This document shows positions 7,185 to 17,270 of a stretch of 64,000 nt of DNA, piece by piece. The number at the start of each line of letters is the position of its first letter. Within the stretch, counting starts at the first letter, position 1. The notes under the pieces were generated by a model that did not search any database, was not told where the DNA came from, and was given only the letters and a program-made list of their open reading frames with translations. Origin of the DNA: Marinomonas spartinae. GTDB lineage: Bacteria; Pseudomonadota; Gammaproteobacteria; Pseudomonadales; Marinomonadaceae. Both the position numbers and the translations under genes were made by a program. The stretch spans positions 310,001 to 374,000 of the forward strand of contig NZ_FLOB01000003.1 in the NCBI RefSeq assembly GCF_900089775.1, in the 5' to 3' direction.

Positions 7185-8514
7185 GTTATTCGTTTTTCTA
7201 CTGTTTTCCATCTTTATGCTCATCCTCTTTTCAGGCTTTCCAGTTGCCTTTATTTTAGGTGGTGTCGGGGTATTATTTGCCACTTTAGGCAGCATCCTTG
7301 TCTCATTTAACATCTACGACGTAGCAGAATTGCGTACCATAGGGTTTGTCGCTAACCGAACATTTTCCACTATTTCAAGCTATTCTCTCATTCCCATGTC
7401 AATGTTTATTTTTATGGGATTCATGCTTGATCGCTCCGGAATTGCTGAGCGCTTAATTGGAGCAATGCGTCGTGTCTTAGGCAAAACCCCCGGCGGATTG
7501 GCTATCGCCGTGGTCTTGATTGGCGTCGTACTGGCCGCTTCTACTGGTATTATTGGGGCATCTGTGGTTTTGCTTTCCACCATAGCTTTACCCACTATGT
7601 TTAAAGCTGGCTACGCCAAATGGATCAGCGCTGGGACCGTCGGGGCAACAGGCTGTCTGGGTATTCTTGTTCCACCTTCTATCATGCTGGTTGTGATGGG
7701 AGATCAGTTACGAATCCCTGTTGGTGACCTGTTTATGGGGGCCATCATTCCAGGGCTGTTACTCGCAACCAGTTTCGTAGTTTTTATCTTTATTTATGCC
7801 CTGCTTAAACCCGCTAATATGCCTAAACTTGTTTTAGATGAAGAGAGCAACATAAGTAAATTCGACATTATTTTAGACATATCTAAAGCATTATTTGCAC
7901 CACTCCTATTAGTGTTAACCGTATTAGGGTCCATCATTGCAGGTGTTGCTTCACCTACAGAAGCGTCTGGGATTGGTGCCGCTGGAGCCACCTTTTTGGC
8001 TTGGAGCTCTGGCCGATTAAAATGGCTGGATTTACGTATCGTCTGCTATCAAACAGGTCGATCTGTCGCCTTCTTATACGCACTTATTTTTGGTGCGTCC
8101 TGCTTCTCTGTCGTCTTACGTGGTTACGGTGGCGATGAAGTAATTGAAAACGCGCTTCACGCCTTACCATTGAGTCCGGAAGGTGTGTTGTTCTGCGTTA
8201 TTTTCATCATATTTCTATTAGGCTTTTTCTTAGATTGGATGGAAATCGTCTTGATCGTGGCCCCTCTGGTTATGCCAATTTTAGTAAATTTTGGCTTTAA
8301 TCCGGTATGGGTCGCGATTCTAATGGCCTTGTGTCTGCAAACATCCTTCCTGACACCTCCCGTTGGTATGGCACTGTTCTACATACGAAGTGCAGCGAGC
8401 AACATCAGTATGGCTGAAATATACAAAGGCGCAATCCCTTTTGTCATGCTGCAACTATTAACGCTAACCATCGTCGCCCTTTACCCATCATTGGTTACTT
8501 GGCTGCCGAACTAA
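7177..8514 (+). CDS. TRAP transporter large membrane subunit DctM
   Basis: 445 residues with about 12 hydrophobic segments. DctM is the ion-coupled permease that takes substrate from DctP, usually driven by sodium. Family marks include STGIIGASVVLLSTIALPTM, GATGCLGILVPPSIM and FLTPPVGMALFYI; in this superfamily such Gly/Pro-rich loops form the sodium and substrate sites. It overlaps dctQ by 8 bases and is the last gene of the operon. A modest hairpin and then a long perfect inverted repeat follow. Confidence 0.94.
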   Translation: MSELFVFLLFSIFMLILFSGFPVAFILGGVGVLFATLGSILVSFNIYDVAELRTIGFVANRTFSTISSYSLIPMSMFIFMGFMLDRSGIAERLIGAMRRVLGKTPGGLAIAVVLIGVVLAASTGIIGASVVLLSTIALPTMFKAGYAKWISAGTVGATGCLGILVPPSIMLVVMGDQLRIPVGDLFMGAIIPGLLLATSFVVFIFIYALLKPANMPKLVLDEESNISKFDIILDISKALFAPLLLVLTVLGSIIAGVASPTEASGIGAAGATFLAWSSGRLKWLDLRIVCYQTGRSVAFLYALIFGASCFSVVLRGYGGDEVIENALHALPLSPEGVLFCVIFIIFLLGFFLDWMEIVLIVAPLVMPILVNFGFNPVWVAILMALCLQTSFLTPPVGMALFYIRSAASNISMAEIYKGAIPFVMLQLLTLTIVALYPSLVTWLPN

Positions 8515-8525
8515 GAGATTGATAT

Positions 8526-8558
8526 GGGCGAATACATCTTTGATGATTCGCCCTTCTG
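8526..8558 (+). terminator. Weak terminator after dctM
   Basis: An 8-bp stem GGGCGAAT / ATTCGCCC with a 12-base loop, followed by only TTCT. It may be a partial terminator for the TRAP operon. Confidence 0.45.
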
Positions 8559-8644
8559 ATAAGAAGAAATTCTTGAAAGATTTAGATAACTTCATGATGA
8601 TGCAAACTCAGTAAAGTCCACCATCCTAATGATTATAAATAAAT

Positions 8645-8682
8645 GAGTCATCGGGTACGAACCTCAGCGTACCCGATGACTC
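8645..8682 (-). terminator. 15-bp perfect hairpin between convergent dctM and sohB
   Basis: The arms GAGTCATCGGGTACG and CGTACCCGATGACTC pair perfectly around an 8-base loop. On the minus strand it is followed by ATTTATTTATAA, which suits termination of sohB. The plus side lacks a clear T-run. Confidence 0.65.
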
Positions 8683-8722
8683 TATACAAAGGCTAAATGA
8701 CAGTAAGACTGCTCAGTCAACC

Positions 8723-9763
8723 TTAATAACCACGAGACTGAATGACTTTACTGATCCAAGCGACGGCTTTTTGCTCAAAAGCAGAAAACAAAGACAGCCC
8801 TAAACGTTCACTCATGGCCTTACGCTGTTTATAAGCGATGTGAATAACATCTGCTTGCTCATAATGAGAGACGAGGTAAGCATCACTGGTCATCACTTGG
8901 TCCACCAGCCTATTATCAACCGCTTCTGAACCATACCAAGTGTCGCCAGTAGCAATTGCGTCAATATCCAACGCAGGGCGCTGTGTCGACACAAAACGTT
9001 TAAACAAATCATGGGTATCTTCTAAATCTTGTTTGAACTTTTCACGACCTTCATCTGTATTTTTACCTAGCATGGTCAGTGTACGCTTGTAACGACCTGC
9101 GGTATGTAACTCAACATCGATCATATTTTTATCTAACAAGCGATGGACGTTAGGAATTTGCGCCACAACACCAATGGAGCCTAAGATAGCAAAGGGAGCC
9201 GCTATAATCTTATCGGCCACACAAGCCATCATATAACCACCACTGGCCGCGACTTTATCCACACATACCGTCAACGGGATATTGGCTTCACGGATACGTT
9301 GCAATTGAGAGGCCGCTAAACCGTATCCATGCACTACACCACCACCACTTTCCAAGCGAACCACCACCTCATCTTCTGGGCGAGCCACACTCAAGATAGC
9401 CGTAATCTCTTCACGCATGGTCGTCACAGCAGAGGCCTTTATATCCCCATCAAAATCGAATACATAAAGACGTTTTTTTATGTTCTCTGCATCAAGTGAA
9501 TGCATTTTTTTATGCGTTTTTTTCTCCTCTTTTTTCTGTTTTTTACGTGTTTTAGCTTTCTCTTTCAGTGCTTTTTTATCTAATAATTGCTGATCCAGCT
9601 CGGATTTCATCTGATCATAGCTGTCATTTAGCTTAGTGACAGAAAGGCTTCCAGAACGAGATTTACCTTTACTGTTGCTTATCATGGCCAGCACCACACC
9701 AATCGCAATCACGATACTAGCGAGTTTTAATAAAAAACCGGCATAATCTGTCAAAATTTCCAA
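8723..9763 (-). CDS. sohB: Inner-membrane serine protease SohB (peptidase S49)
   Basis: 346 residues. The N-terminal membrane segment (FLLKLASIVIAIGVVLAMI) anchors a periplasmic S49 protease domain related to signal peptide peptidase SppA. The nucleophile Ser lies in VAASGGYMMA near residue 180 and the general-base Lys in GRYKRTLT near residue 230; both are present. A charged, Lys-rich linker spans residues 60-90. The start is TTG behind AGAGGAAGAG, and the resulting MEILTDYAG aligns with the E. coli N-terminus, so the non-ATG start is credible. Length matches E. coli SohB (349). It is a single gene with its own terminator; the precise substrates of SohB are not known. Confidence 0.94.
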   Translation of the reverse strand: MEILTDYAGFLLKLASIVIAIGVVLAMISNSKGKSRSGSLSVTKLNDSYDQMKSELDQQLLDKKALKEKAKTRKKQKKEEKKTHKKMHSLDAENIKKRLYVFDFDGDIKASAVTTMREEITAILSVARPEDEVVVRLESGGGVVHGYGLAASQLQRIREANIPLTVCVDKVAASGGYMMACVADKIIAAPFAILGSIGVVAQIPNVHRLLDKNMIDVELHTAGRYKRTLTMLGKNTDEGREKFKQDLEDTHDLFKRFVSTQRPALDIDAIATGDTWYGSEAVDNRLVDQVMTSDAYLVSHYEQADVIHIAYKQRKAMSERLGLSLFSAFEQKAVAWISKVIQSRGY

Positions 9764-9918
9764 TATTCTCTTCCTCTAACGTGGTAAGTTCTTGATGATA
9801 TTGGGGCAAATGGAAAAAATAGCAATATCTAGCGTAAGATTATGAGCGAATAAGCTATTATCCACTGACTAAGAATCATATATGCGACAACCGCAACTAG
9901 CACATCAAGGAGCAAAGA

Positions 9919-11418
9919 ATGAAAGGCACTCTTTCACAAGCATTTGGTCATAACTTTCTTGGGGGGTCACCACTTTGGTATAAACAAGTCATTATTGCCT
10001 TTCTTATCCTAAACCCATTGTCACTAGCCCTGCTTGGCCCGTTTGTCACAGGCTGGCTATTGATTGTCGAATTTATCTTTACCCTTGCTATGGCGCTAAA
10101 GTGTTACCCACTTCAACCAGGAGGGCTGATTGCCATTGAGGCGGTCATACTAAATCTGACCAGCTCTGAAGGGGTCTATCATGAAGTAACAAGCAACATT
10201 GAAGTCATACTGTTATTGATGTTCATGGTAGCAGGCATCTACTTTATGAAAGATATGCTGCTGTTTATTTTCAATAAGCTCCTAGTGAAAGTTCGCTCTA
10301 AAATTGCCATTTCGTTGTTTTTTAGCCTTGCTGCGGCCTTGCTGTCCGCTTTTTTAGATGCGTTAACGGTGACCGCCGTACTGATTAGCGTCAGCATTGG
10401 GTTCTATTCGGTTTACCATAAAGTGGCCTCAGGACAACCCAGCGACAAATACGACCACACTAATGACGATACTATCTTGCCAGTCAATGCTAATGATCTA
10501 GAACAATTTCGTTCTTTTTTACGAAGCTTATTGATGCATGGCGCCATCGGTACCGCTTTAGGTGGCGTTGCTACGTTAGTGGGGGAGCCACAAAACTTAT
10601 TGATCGCCAAAGTCGCTGGTTGGGATTTTATTGAATTCTTCCTGCGCATTGCCCCTGTTTCTATCCCTGTATTGATCATGGGGCTACTTACTGTCGTCGT
10701 ATTAGAAAAGATGTCTTGGTTCGGCTATGGTGCTACGTTACCTGAGAACGTGCGCAATATTTTGCAAAACTTCGAAGAGGAAGAGTCCAAAAAAAGCACC
10801 CCAAAACACAAAGCCCAGATCGCCATACAAGGGATCGTTGCCGTGCTATTAATCTTCTCTCTTGCTTTTCACGTTGCAGAAGTAGGGTTGGTCGGCTTAA
10901 TGGTCATCGTCTTACTAACAGCATTTAATGGCATCACAGAAGAGCACCGTATTGGCCATGCCTTTGAAGAAGCCCTGCCCTTCACGGCGCTATTGGTTGT
11001 GTTTTTTACCATTGTTTCTGTTATTCACTCCCAACATCTTTTTCAGCCAATCATCGATGTGGTTTTGCATATGCCAACCCACTCTCAACCACTCATGTTT
11101 TTTATCGCGAATGGCCTTTTATCAGCGATCAGTGATAACGTTTTCGTTGCAACGGTTTACATCACAGAAGTCAAAGCCGCTTTGCAGTCTGGCATGATCA
11201 GTCTTGAGCACTTTAATACTCTTGCTGTCGCCATTAATACAGGCACAAACTTACCCAGTGTGGCTACGCCAAATGGTCAAGCCGCTTTTCTATTCTTGCT
11301 AACTTCTGCTATTGCTCCACTGCTACGCCTTTCTTATGGAAAAATGGTATGGATGGCCTTGCCTTACACGGTTGTTTTAAGTGTGACAGGAGGGCTATGC
11401 GTAACTTACTTACTGTAA
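9919..11418 (+). CDS. nhaB: Sodium/proton antiporter NhaB
   Basis: 499 residues with about 12 membrane segments; it exports Na+ in exchange for H+ and maintains sodium and pH balance. The N-terminus ([14 protein letters not shown]) and the membrane motif [20 protein letters not shown], with its conserved Asp, match Nha[17 protein letters not shown] and [18 protein letters not shown] are the other signature loops. ATG follows AAGGAGC. It is divergent from sohB and stands alone, closed by a bidirectional terminator shared with dnaQ. An active NhaB suits a marine, sodium-rich habitat. Confidence 0.96.
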   Translation: MKGTLSQAFGHNFLGGSPLWYKQVIIAFLILNPLSLALLGPFVTGWLLIVEFIFTLAMALKCYPLQPGGLIAIEAVILNLTSSEGVYHEVTSNIEVILLLMFMVAGIYFMKDMLLFIFNKLLVKVRSKIAISLFFSLAAALLSAFLDALTVTAVLISVSIGFYSVYHKVASGQPSDKYDHTNDDTILPVNANDLEQFRSFLRSLLMHGAIGTALGGVATLVGEPQNLLIAKVAGWDFIEFFLRIAPVSIPVLIMGLLTVVVLEKMSWFGYGATLPENVRNILQNFEEEESKKSTPKHKAQIAIQGIVAVLLIFSLAFHVAEVGLVGLMVIVLLTAFNGITEEHRIGHAFEEALPFTALLVVFFTIVSVIHSQHLFQPIIDVVLHMPTHSQPLMFFIANGLLSAISDNVFVATVYITEVKAALQSGMISLEHFNTLAVAINTGTNLPSVATPNGQAAFLFLLTSAIAPLLRLSYGKMVWMALPYTVVLSVTGGLCVTYLL

Positions 11419-11448
11419 AAGAACACGAGAACAACTGATTTAACCAAA

Positions 11449-11477
11449 AATCCCTCTGTTACTACAACAGAGGGATT
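11449..11477. terminator. Bidirectional terminator between nhaB and dnaQ
   Basis: A 12-bp perfect stem AATCCCTCTGTT / AACAGAGGGATT with the loop ACTAC. The minus strand has TTTTTGG after the stem and so ends the yafS-rnhA-dnaQ transcript; it can also serve nhaB. Confidence 0.88.
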
Positions 11478-11502
11478 AGGGGAATAAAATAGAATAGAAC
11501 GG

Positions 11503-12219
11503 CTAATGCTCTATACGCCACAAGGCTTGACCGGACTTTTTCTCTATCAAATCCAAACGCTCCTCATGCATTTTCAACTCGTTTTCATTCGCTCGAATGA
11601 CTTTTAACACTGGACGATCAGAACTGAGTCGATAGATGGTGCCACCCGTATCATCGTTTCTTTTAGAATCCTGCTCCGAACTGCTGCTTAATCCCAAACT
11701 GGTTTGCCCACCCGTCATTAATAGGTAGACATCCCCTAAGATCTCAGAGTCTAACAAAGCCCCGTGTAATTCACGATGCGAGTTATCAATACCATAACGC
11801 TTACACAAAGCATCAAGGCTATTTTTCTGGCCTGGGTGTTTTTTACGTGCGTATACTAAGCTATCAAAAACATCACAAACGTCTGCAATTTTAGAATAAC
11901 CACCGAGCAGAGAGAACTCATGATCGATAAAACCAATATCAAACGGCGCGTTGTGAATGATTAATTCTGCCCCTTTGATAAAATCAAAAAACGCTTGCGC
12001 AATATCACGAAATCTCGGTTTATCAGCCAAAAACTCATTACTGATACCGTGAACTTTAAACGCCTCTTCTTCTACTTCGCGATCTGGGTTGATGTAAACA
12101 TGAAAGTGATTATTGGTCAGTTTGCGATCTACCATTTCGACGCAACCGATTTCAATAATGCGATGCCCCTGCTTAGGGTCAATGCCTGTTGTTTCTGTAT
12201 CCAGAATGACTTGTCTCAT
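11503..12219 (-). CDS. dnaQ: DNA polymerase III epsilon subunit (3'-5' proofreading exonuclease)
   Basis: 238 residues. It is the proofreading subunit of the replicative polymerase. The DEDDh exonuclease motifs are intact: ExoI LDTETTG at residue 6, ExoII around [13 protein letters not shown] near residue 90, and Exo[13 protein letters not shown] with the catalytic His and Asp near residue 155. The C-terminal tail of about 50 residues should bind the polymerase alpha subunit. ATG overlaps the rnhA stop by four bases (ATGA), so the two genes are coupled. This differs from E. coli, where dnaQ and rnhA are divergent. Confidence 0.96.
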   Translation of the reverse strand: MRQVILDTETTGIDPKQGHRIIEIGCVEMVDRKLTNNHFHVYINPDREVEEEAFKVHGISNEFLADKPRFRDIAQAFFDFIKGAELIIHNAPFDIGFIDHEFSLLGGYSKIADVCDVFDSLVYARKKHPGQKNSLDALCKRYGIDNSHRELHGALLDSEILGDVYLLMTGGQTSLGLSSSSEQDSKRNDDTGGTIYRLSSDRPVLKVIRANENELKMHEERLDLIEKKSGQALWRIEH

Positions 12220-12659
12220 GATTTCGCTCTCAACTCTTCAATACCCTGATTTGCTAATTGGTCCGCAATTTCGTTACCTTCAATGCCAGCGTGACCTTTT
12301 ACCCATTTCCAAGTTACGTCATGAAACTGACACTGCTCATCTAAGGCTTGCCATAGATCTTTATTTTTCACTGGCTGTTTTGAGGCCGTTTTCCAGCCTT
12401 TACGTTTCCAACCAGCCAACCACTCAGTAATGCCCTTTTGTACATATGATGAGTCAGTATAAAGCGTGACTTGGCATTTTTCTTTAAGCGCTTTTAGCCC
12501 TTCAATGGCCCCCATTAACTCCATACGATTATTGGTCGTATCACGCTCTCCGCCACAAAGACGTTTTTCATGCTGACCAAAGGTGAGCCAAGCGCCCCAA
12601 CCACCAATACCTGGGTTGCCTTTACAAGCTCCATCAGTATATAAAATAACGTTTTTCAC
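12216..12659 (-). CDS. rnhA: Ribonuclease HI
   Basis: 147 residues; it cleaves the RNA strand of RNA-DNA hybrids and removes primers and R-loops. The catalytic acidic residues are all visible: Asp in [11 protein letters not shown], Glu in NRMELMGAI, Asp in YTDSSYV and Asp in NEIADQLAN. The basic handle region [17 protein letters not shown] is present. The start is GTG, overlapping the upstream methyltransferase stop by four bases (GTGA). The 3' end overlaps dnaQ by four bases, so the three genes form one tight operon. Confidence 0.96.
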   Translation of the reverse strand: MKNVILYTDGACKGNPGIGGWGAWLTFGQHEKRLCGGERDTTNNRMELMGAIEGLKALKEKCQVTLYTDSSYVQKGITEWLAGWKRKGWKTASKQPVKNKDLWQALDEQCQFHDVTWKWVKGHAGIEGNEIADQLANQGIEELRAKS

Positions 12660-13396
12660 TCTTTCATTCCTTTTGTTGTCGGCTTAGTAAAGGGTGGCAC
12701 ATGCACCCTTGCCGTTTTCCAACGAGGCTTTAATGGTATATAGCGCGGCGACAGCTTGGTAGCCGTCATAATGTAAACCCCACCAAATGGAAGCTTTAAC
12801 GGCTTTAGCAAAGACCGGATCCAAGCAAAGCGCCGACGCCAACGGCTGTTATGAAATGGCGGCTCAAAAGACACAAAGCGCTTATTGTCTAATGACAACC
12901 CTGCGACTTTTAGCCAATCCTCTAAACGCCGATGATTAATAAACTGAGCATTCCAAGGTGCGCCCGCACGCTTTGAGAAAAAACGCCGCAGCCCCCACAA
13001 ACTCCATGGATTAAAACCCACTATGATTAATTTACCGCTTGGCAATAAGGTTCTTGCCGCTTCACGAAGATCATCATGAGGCATTACAGACAAATCGAGC
13101 GTATGATGCATCACATGCACATCAATTCCATCCGATTCAAAAGGTAGTTCATTCGATTTAGCGACAACAGTATTTTTAGGTGCTCCGAGCTCAAGCTCCG
13201 GTGCAATCAGCATCGTTTCACGCAAACGATGACTTTCAAGGGTGATCTTTTGAACTGGAGATTGAATCACCAAATAATAACCAACTGCATGGTCGATTTC
13301 TTTTTCTACCTCGGTTACTTCAATATGACGAAGATGCTGCCCAAGATCGCTTTCATACCAAGCTTGAAACAATTGTCTTGATTGCTCATCCAACAT
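12656..13396 (-). CDS. YafS-like class I SAM-dependent methyltransferase
   Basis: 246 residues. It has the Methyltransf_11-type core, but the first glycine-rich loop is degenerate; [14 protein letters not shown] and the acidic [15 protein letters not shown] segment mark the SAM pocket. [20 protein letters not shown] is characteristic of the YafS group. In E. coli yafS lies in the same place, beside rnhA-dnaQ and divergent from gloB, and the context here is identical. The substrate is unknown. It is the first gene of the yafS-rnhA-dnaQ operon, and its ATG lies about 100 bases from the divergent gloB start. Confidence 0.85.
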   Translation of the reverse strand: MLDEQSRQLFQAWYESDLGQHLRHIEVTEVEKEIDHAVGYYLVIQSPVQKITLESHRLRETMLIAPELELGAPKNTVVAKSNELPFESDGIDVHVMHHTLDLSVMPHDDLREAARTLLPSGKLIIVGFNPWSLWGLRRFFSKRAGAPWNAQFINHRRLEDWLKVAGLSLDNKRFVSFEPPFHNSRWRRRFAWIRSLLKPLKLPFGGVYIMTATKLSPRYIPLKPRWKTARVHVPPFTKPTTKGMKE

Positions 13397-13501
13397 ACAA
13401 TGAAATCTCTAATTAATTTTGGCGTTATATTCAGCAAAACATGGAGACACATAAGCATCCATGTGCCAATGCCCATAACACGAAATAAGGATAGGGTGAC
13501 A

Positions 13502-14275
13502 ATGACACTGATTCCACTTCACGCTTTTAGTGACAATTATATCTGGATAATCAAAGAGAAAGATAGTTCACAAGTTTGGGCTGTCGATCCAGGTGATGCC
13601 AATGTTGTCTTACGATACTGTCAACAAGAAGCCTTAACCCTATGTGGCATTCTCATTACCCATCACCATCACGATCACACTGGCGGAGTTGCTGAATTAA
13701 AATCTCATTTCGAGTGCGACGTATTCGGCCCAGAACACCTCAAACAGCTTGTTACCCATCCTGTTTATGAAGGCGATAGTGTTTCCATTTTCTCTCGCCA
13801 GTTTACTGTTATAGAGACGCCTGGACATACTTTGGATCATCTGTGCTATTTTTCCAGCTCTGATACCCCTATCCTTTTGTGCGGCGACACCCTTTTTCGA
13901 GGAGGTTGTGGACGAATCATGGAAGGCACACCAGAGCAAATGCTTGCCGCGATGAATAAATTGGCCAAATTACCAGACAATACACTCGTCTATTGTACCC
14001 ACGAATATACCCTAGCAAACTACCGTTTTGCGGAACACCTTGATCCAAACAACCTTATACTGCAAAAAACAAAAAAAAATTGTGAAGAAAAAAGAGGAAA
14101 TAACCAAGTCACTTTACCCAGTGAAATGGGCCTCGAAAAAGCGACCAATCCGTTTCTAAGGACTGATTCTACTCACATTATTGAGCGTGCAGCACTACAA
14201 CTTGGTGAAGCAATAGCACAAGATCCAGCGTCTGCATTTGGTCAAGTGAGGCGGGCAAAGGACACTTATGGTTGA
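13502..14275 (+). CDS. gloB: Hydroxyacylglutathione hydrolase (glyoxalase II)
   Basis: 257 residues. It hydrolyses S-lactoylglutathione to lactate and glutathione, the second step of methylglyoxal detoxification. The metallo-beta-lactamase metal motif THHHHDHTGG lies near residue 52; further ligands are in ETPGHTLDH, LLCGDTLF and YCTHEYT. The open frame begins upstream at 13382, but the family N-terminus MTLIPLHAFSDNYIW starts at the ATG at 13502 behind AGGGTG, so that start is chosen. Length fits E. coli GloB (251). mltD follows 54 bases downstream, an order conserved in gammaproteobacteria. Confidence 0.95.
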   Translation: MTLIPLHAFSDNYIWIIKEKDSSQVWAVDPGDANVVLRYCQQEALTLCGILITHHHHDHTGGVAELKSHFECDVFGPEHLKQLVTHPVYEGDSVSIFSRQFTVIETPGHTLDHLCYFSSSDTPILLCGDTLFRGGCGRIMEGTPEQMLAAMNKLAKLPDNTLVYCTHEYTLANYRFAEHLDPNNLILQKTKKNCEEKRGNNQVTLPSEMGLEKATNPFLRTDSTHIIERAALQLGEAIAQDPASAFGQVRRAKDTYG

Positions 14276-14329
14276 TTTAAAATACCACATCTTTAAAATG
14301 TTGCGACTTTTAATCAATTTGTGATAGCT

Positions 14330-15979
14330 ATGAGTAAAAATTTTTTTTGGGTTTTGTTGATAAGCCTAGTACTAACAGGTTGCCAAACAGCCTCAAATCT
14401 CCAGAATGGCAACAGCAAAACAGATCTTGAAGCTGACGCAGATGCCACACCAGCCGACGTCAACAAAATCGGCTTTATCGATACGGTTCCACCTGTTTCG
14501 CCTGATGACAACGACTCGTCATCAGATCAAACAGCCAACACCCCAAAACATAAGCCAAGCAAACCTCAACCCCCAAAAAATCTTTGGACCAGAATTCGTA
14601 ACGGCTTTGAGCTTAACCTAAATGTTAATAAACCTAGGCTTTCCTCTCAATTACGCTGGTTTAGCTCTCACCCTGGCTATCTTAATCGTGTTTCCAAACG
14701 TGGTGAGCGCTACTTATACTATATTGTGACTCAACTACAAAAAGCTCACATCCCAACAGAAATCGCGCTTTTACCGATTGTTGAAAGTGGCTTTGATCCC
14801 TTTGGCTACAGCCATGGCCAAGCCTCTGGACCTTGGCAATTTATCCCTTCAACTGGACGTATGTACGGTTTAGACCAAGACTGGTGGTATGATGGACGAC
14901 GCGACATCATCGACTCTACCCATGCTGCCATTGCCTATCTCACTCGTCTAGAAAAAATGTTTAATGGCAATTGGTTATTGGCATTAGCGGCCTATAACTC
15001 AGGTGAAGGGACGGTCTTAAACGCAATACATAAAAACAGAAGGGAAGGCAAACCAACCGATTTCTGGGCCTTGGATTTACCAAAAGAAACCCGTGCTTAT
15101 GTGCCTAAGCTACTTGCTCTGGCCAAAATTATCAAAGATCCAGCCAAGTACCATTACAAGCCAGTTTTTATTCCAAACAAACCCTATTTTGAAAGCGTCA
15201 ATATTGGTGGGCAGCTTGACCTTGCACAAGCCGCTAAAATGGCTGATATCAGTATTGACGAGGTATATTTGCTAAACCCTGCGTTCAATCAGTGGGCGAC
15301 CGCACCAGATGGCCCTCATAGACTGTTGATACCCGTTAAAAAAGCGGCCCTATTTCGCGCCAATCTAGCTAAGATTCCGCAGAAAGATCGAGTGACATGG
15401 GTTCGCTATCGCGTGGAAGCAGGCGATAATTTGCGGGCCATTGCTAAGAGTCACAACACAACAGTCAATGTCATAGAAGACGTCAATAAAATGTCCTCCA
15501 CATTGATTCGTGTCGGCCAAGAGCTGATGATTCCTGTGGCGGGCAATAAGATCAGCAGTTACACACTCAGCTCACATCAGCGGTTACTAGCAAAACAAGA
15601 CAGAGCACCAGGTCGTAATCGCATCAAAATCAACTATACCGTTCAACCAGGCGATAGTTTGTGGGCGATATCCAATAAATACGATACCAACTCAACAACT
15701 CTGGCTCGTTGGAACAATATGGGATTAGCGGATCCATTACGTCCAGGGAAAAAACTAGTCATCTGGCTTGAACCAAAACGACAAGCCAACAGTAGCAATC
15801 GCAGCATCATTAAGAAGGTCGTCTATACGATTCGTTCAGGCGATTCTTTAGCGATGGTCGCCAATAAATTTAGAGTTACCTTAAATGAAATCAGAAAGTG
15901 GAACCCAGAAGTCGGCAAACAAAAATATGTTCAGCCTGGCGACAAAGTGACATTGCTGGTCAATGTTGTTGGTGGCTAA
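14330..15979 (+). CDS. mltD: Membrane-bound lytic murein transglycosylase D
   Basis: 549 residues. It cleaves peptidoglycan glycan strands, forming 1,6-anhydro-muramic ends. The N-terminus is a lipoprotein signal with the lipobox LTGC, so the protein is an outer-membrane lipoprotein. The SLT catalytic domain is near residues 135-260, with the catalytic Glu in PIVESGFDP and the motif ASGPWQFIPSTG. Three LysM domains follow near residues 358-402, 437-480 and 497-545, each opening with the Y.V..GD.L pattern. A GTG lies three codons upstream in frame; the ATG gives a better signal peptide. It is closed by a strong terminator. Confidence 0.95.
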   Translation: MSKNFFWVLLISLVLTGCQTASNLQNGNSKTDLEADADATPADVNKIGFIDTVPPVSPDDNDSSSDQTANTPKHKPSKPQPPKNLWTRIRNGFELNLNVNKPRLSSQLRWFSSHPGYLNRVSKRGERYLYYIVTQLQKAHIPTEIALLPIVESGFDPFGYSHGQASGPWQFIPSTGRMYGLDQDWWYDGRRDIIDSTHAAIAYLTRLEKMFNGNWLLALAAYNSGEGTVLNAIHKNRREGKPTDFWALDLPKETRAYVPKLLALAKIIKDPAKYHYKPVFIPNKPYFESVNIGGQLDLAQAAKMADISIDEVYLLNPAFNQWATAPDGPHRLLIPVKKAALFRANLAKIPQKDRVTWVRYRVEAGDNLRAIAKSHNTTVNVIEDVNKMSSTLIRVGQELMIPVAGNKISSYTLSSHQRLLAKQDRAPGRNRIKINYTVQPGDSLWAISNKYDTNSTTLARWNNMGLADPLRPGKKLVIWLEPKRQANSSNRSIIKKVVYTIRSGDSLAMVANKFRVTLNEIRKWNPEVGKQKYVQPGDKVTLLVNVVGG

Positions 15980-15990
15980 GCCACTCTTTT

Positions 15991-16030
15991 ATCATAAAAA
16001 AGGCTGATTTAATCAGCCTTTTTTTATGAT
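15991..16030. terminator. Bidirectional terminator between mltD and ppnP
   Basis: A long inverted repeat, with arms built on ATCATAAAAAAGGCTGA and its complement, around a TTTAA loop. T-runs occur on both sides, so it serves the convergent mltD and ppnP genes. Confidence 0.93.
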
Positions 16031-16046
16031 AACTATGTACATATAT

Positions 16047-16337
16047 TTATTCATATCGACAAAGGTAAGCCGTAGTTTGCTTCACCTGAACAGAAAAAGC
16101 CTGATTCGCTTCTACAATAAAACTCTCGCCTTTCGAAAAAGTCTTCCAATCGTTTTCTCTTGGCAATTTTACCGTCAGCTCACCTGATACTACAGTCATA
16201 TACTCTTTTTTACTGGTAGCAAACTCATAGTCTCCCACCATCATAGCACCGACAGTGGACACCCCCTCTTGGTTTTCCAAGGCAATGGACTTCACCTGAT
16301 CCTCGAAGTAACTATTTACGGTTAGACCTTTACTCAT
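16047..16337 (-). CDS. ppnP: Pyrimidine/purine nucleoside phosphorylase PpnP
   Basis: 96 residues with a single cupin fold. PpnP (formerly YaiE) phosphorolyses several purine and pyrimidine nucleosides to the base and ribose 1-phosphate. Family marks are TVGAMMVGDYEF, EYMTVVSGELTVKLP, WKTF.KGESF and the C-terminal TAYLCRYE. The open frame starts at a TTG seven codons earlier, but GGAG lies 11 bases before the inner ATG and the family N-terminus fits there. It lies 45 bases after the LysR gene on the same strand, so the two may be cotranscribed. Confidence 0.9.
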   Translation of the reverse strand: MSKGLTVNSYFEDQVKSIALENQEGVSTVGAMMVGDYEFATSKKEYMTVVSGELTVKLPRENDWKTFSKGESFIVEANQAFSVQVKQTTAYLCRYE

Positions 16338-16382
16338 GCTTACAACCACTCCATTCAACGAATAACAACAATGAAAAACTCA

Positions 16383-17270
16383 CTAATTACCAACCATCTC
16401 TTCAATGATCCATTCTTTAAAAGCCAACATAGCGGGTGTCACACTACGCCGCTTTTCATACACTAAATAGAAAGAGCGCGCGGTCACCAAAGGCTGATCA
16501 AATAATACCTTAAGCGTACCAGCTTCAATCTCAGGCATGACCAACTCCACATTTGATAAAGAGATACCCAATCCCTGAGCCGCTGCACCAGCCGTCAAAG
16601 ATCCACTCGAAAACATCAAACCACGACGAAATACTTTCGGGTCTAAGCCATTTTGCTTAAGCCAATCATGCCATTCATCTTTACGCTTCGTCACATGTAA
16701 TAAAGGGTAAAAGCGCATATCCTCAGGAGTGTTGATCGGTTTATCAGCACGAATCAGTTTAGGGTTACAGACTGGCGATAATTTAGCAGGGGTTAGGAAG
16801 TGAGATTCCACATCATCCCAATCACCATAACCAAAATACACCGCCATATCGATATCGCCAGCTGAGAAATCAATCAACCCCGTCGATGAACTAATTTCAA
16901 TCTCTATATCTGGGTACTGTGATTGGAAACGTTCCATCCGTGGCATCAACCATCGGGTTAAAAACGCAGGCGCCACCGCTAAACGAAGCGAGCCAACCCG
17001 CTGCGAGCTTTTAAGCTCTGCCGTGGCACTTTCTAATTGCTCAAATATGCGTTTAATCGGCTTAAGATACGCTTCACCGGCGTCGGTTAAAATCACTTTT
17101 CGCTTTGTTCGACGAAACAATTCAACCCCAAGAAACCCTTCTAATCCTTTAATTTGATGGCTAATCGCAGAAGGCGTAACGGATAATTCTTTAGCCGCTT
17201 TATTGAAACTGCCATGGCGCGCAGCTGATTCAAAACACTTCAATGAGTTTAGTGGCGGTAAACGATTAAT
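16383..17270 (-). CDS. LysR family transcriptional regulator, GcvA-like, probable AUU start
   Basis: About 295 residues. The winged helix-turn-helix covers residues 10-70 (SFNKAAKELSVTPSAISHQI), followed by the type 2 periplasmic-binding effector domain. The pattern SSTGLIDFSAGDIDMAVYFGYGDW resembles the GcvA branch. The first normal start is a TTG at 17243 with no ribosome site. Reading back nine codons gives NRLPPLNSL, the usual GcvA-branch N-terminus, and ends at an ATT at 17270. GGAG stands 8 bases before it and an in-frame TAG lies two codons further up, with no ATG, GTG or TTG between. I therefore place the start at ATT. The target genes are unknown. Confidence 0.85.
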   Translation of the reverse strand: MNRLPPLNSLKCFESAARHGSFNKAAKELSVTPSAISHQIKGLEGFLGVELFRRTKRKVILTDAGEAYLKPIKRIFEQLESATAELKSSQRVGSLRLAVAPAFLTRWLMPRMERFQSQYPDIEIEISSSTGLIDFSAGDIDMAVYFGYGDWDDVESHFLTPAKLSPVCNPKLIRADKPINTPEDMRFYPLLHVTKRKDEWHDWLKQNGLDPKVFRRGLMFSSGSLTAGAAAQGLGISLSNVELVMPEIEAGTLKVLFDQPLVTARSFYLVYEKRRSVTPAMLAFKEWIIEEMVGN

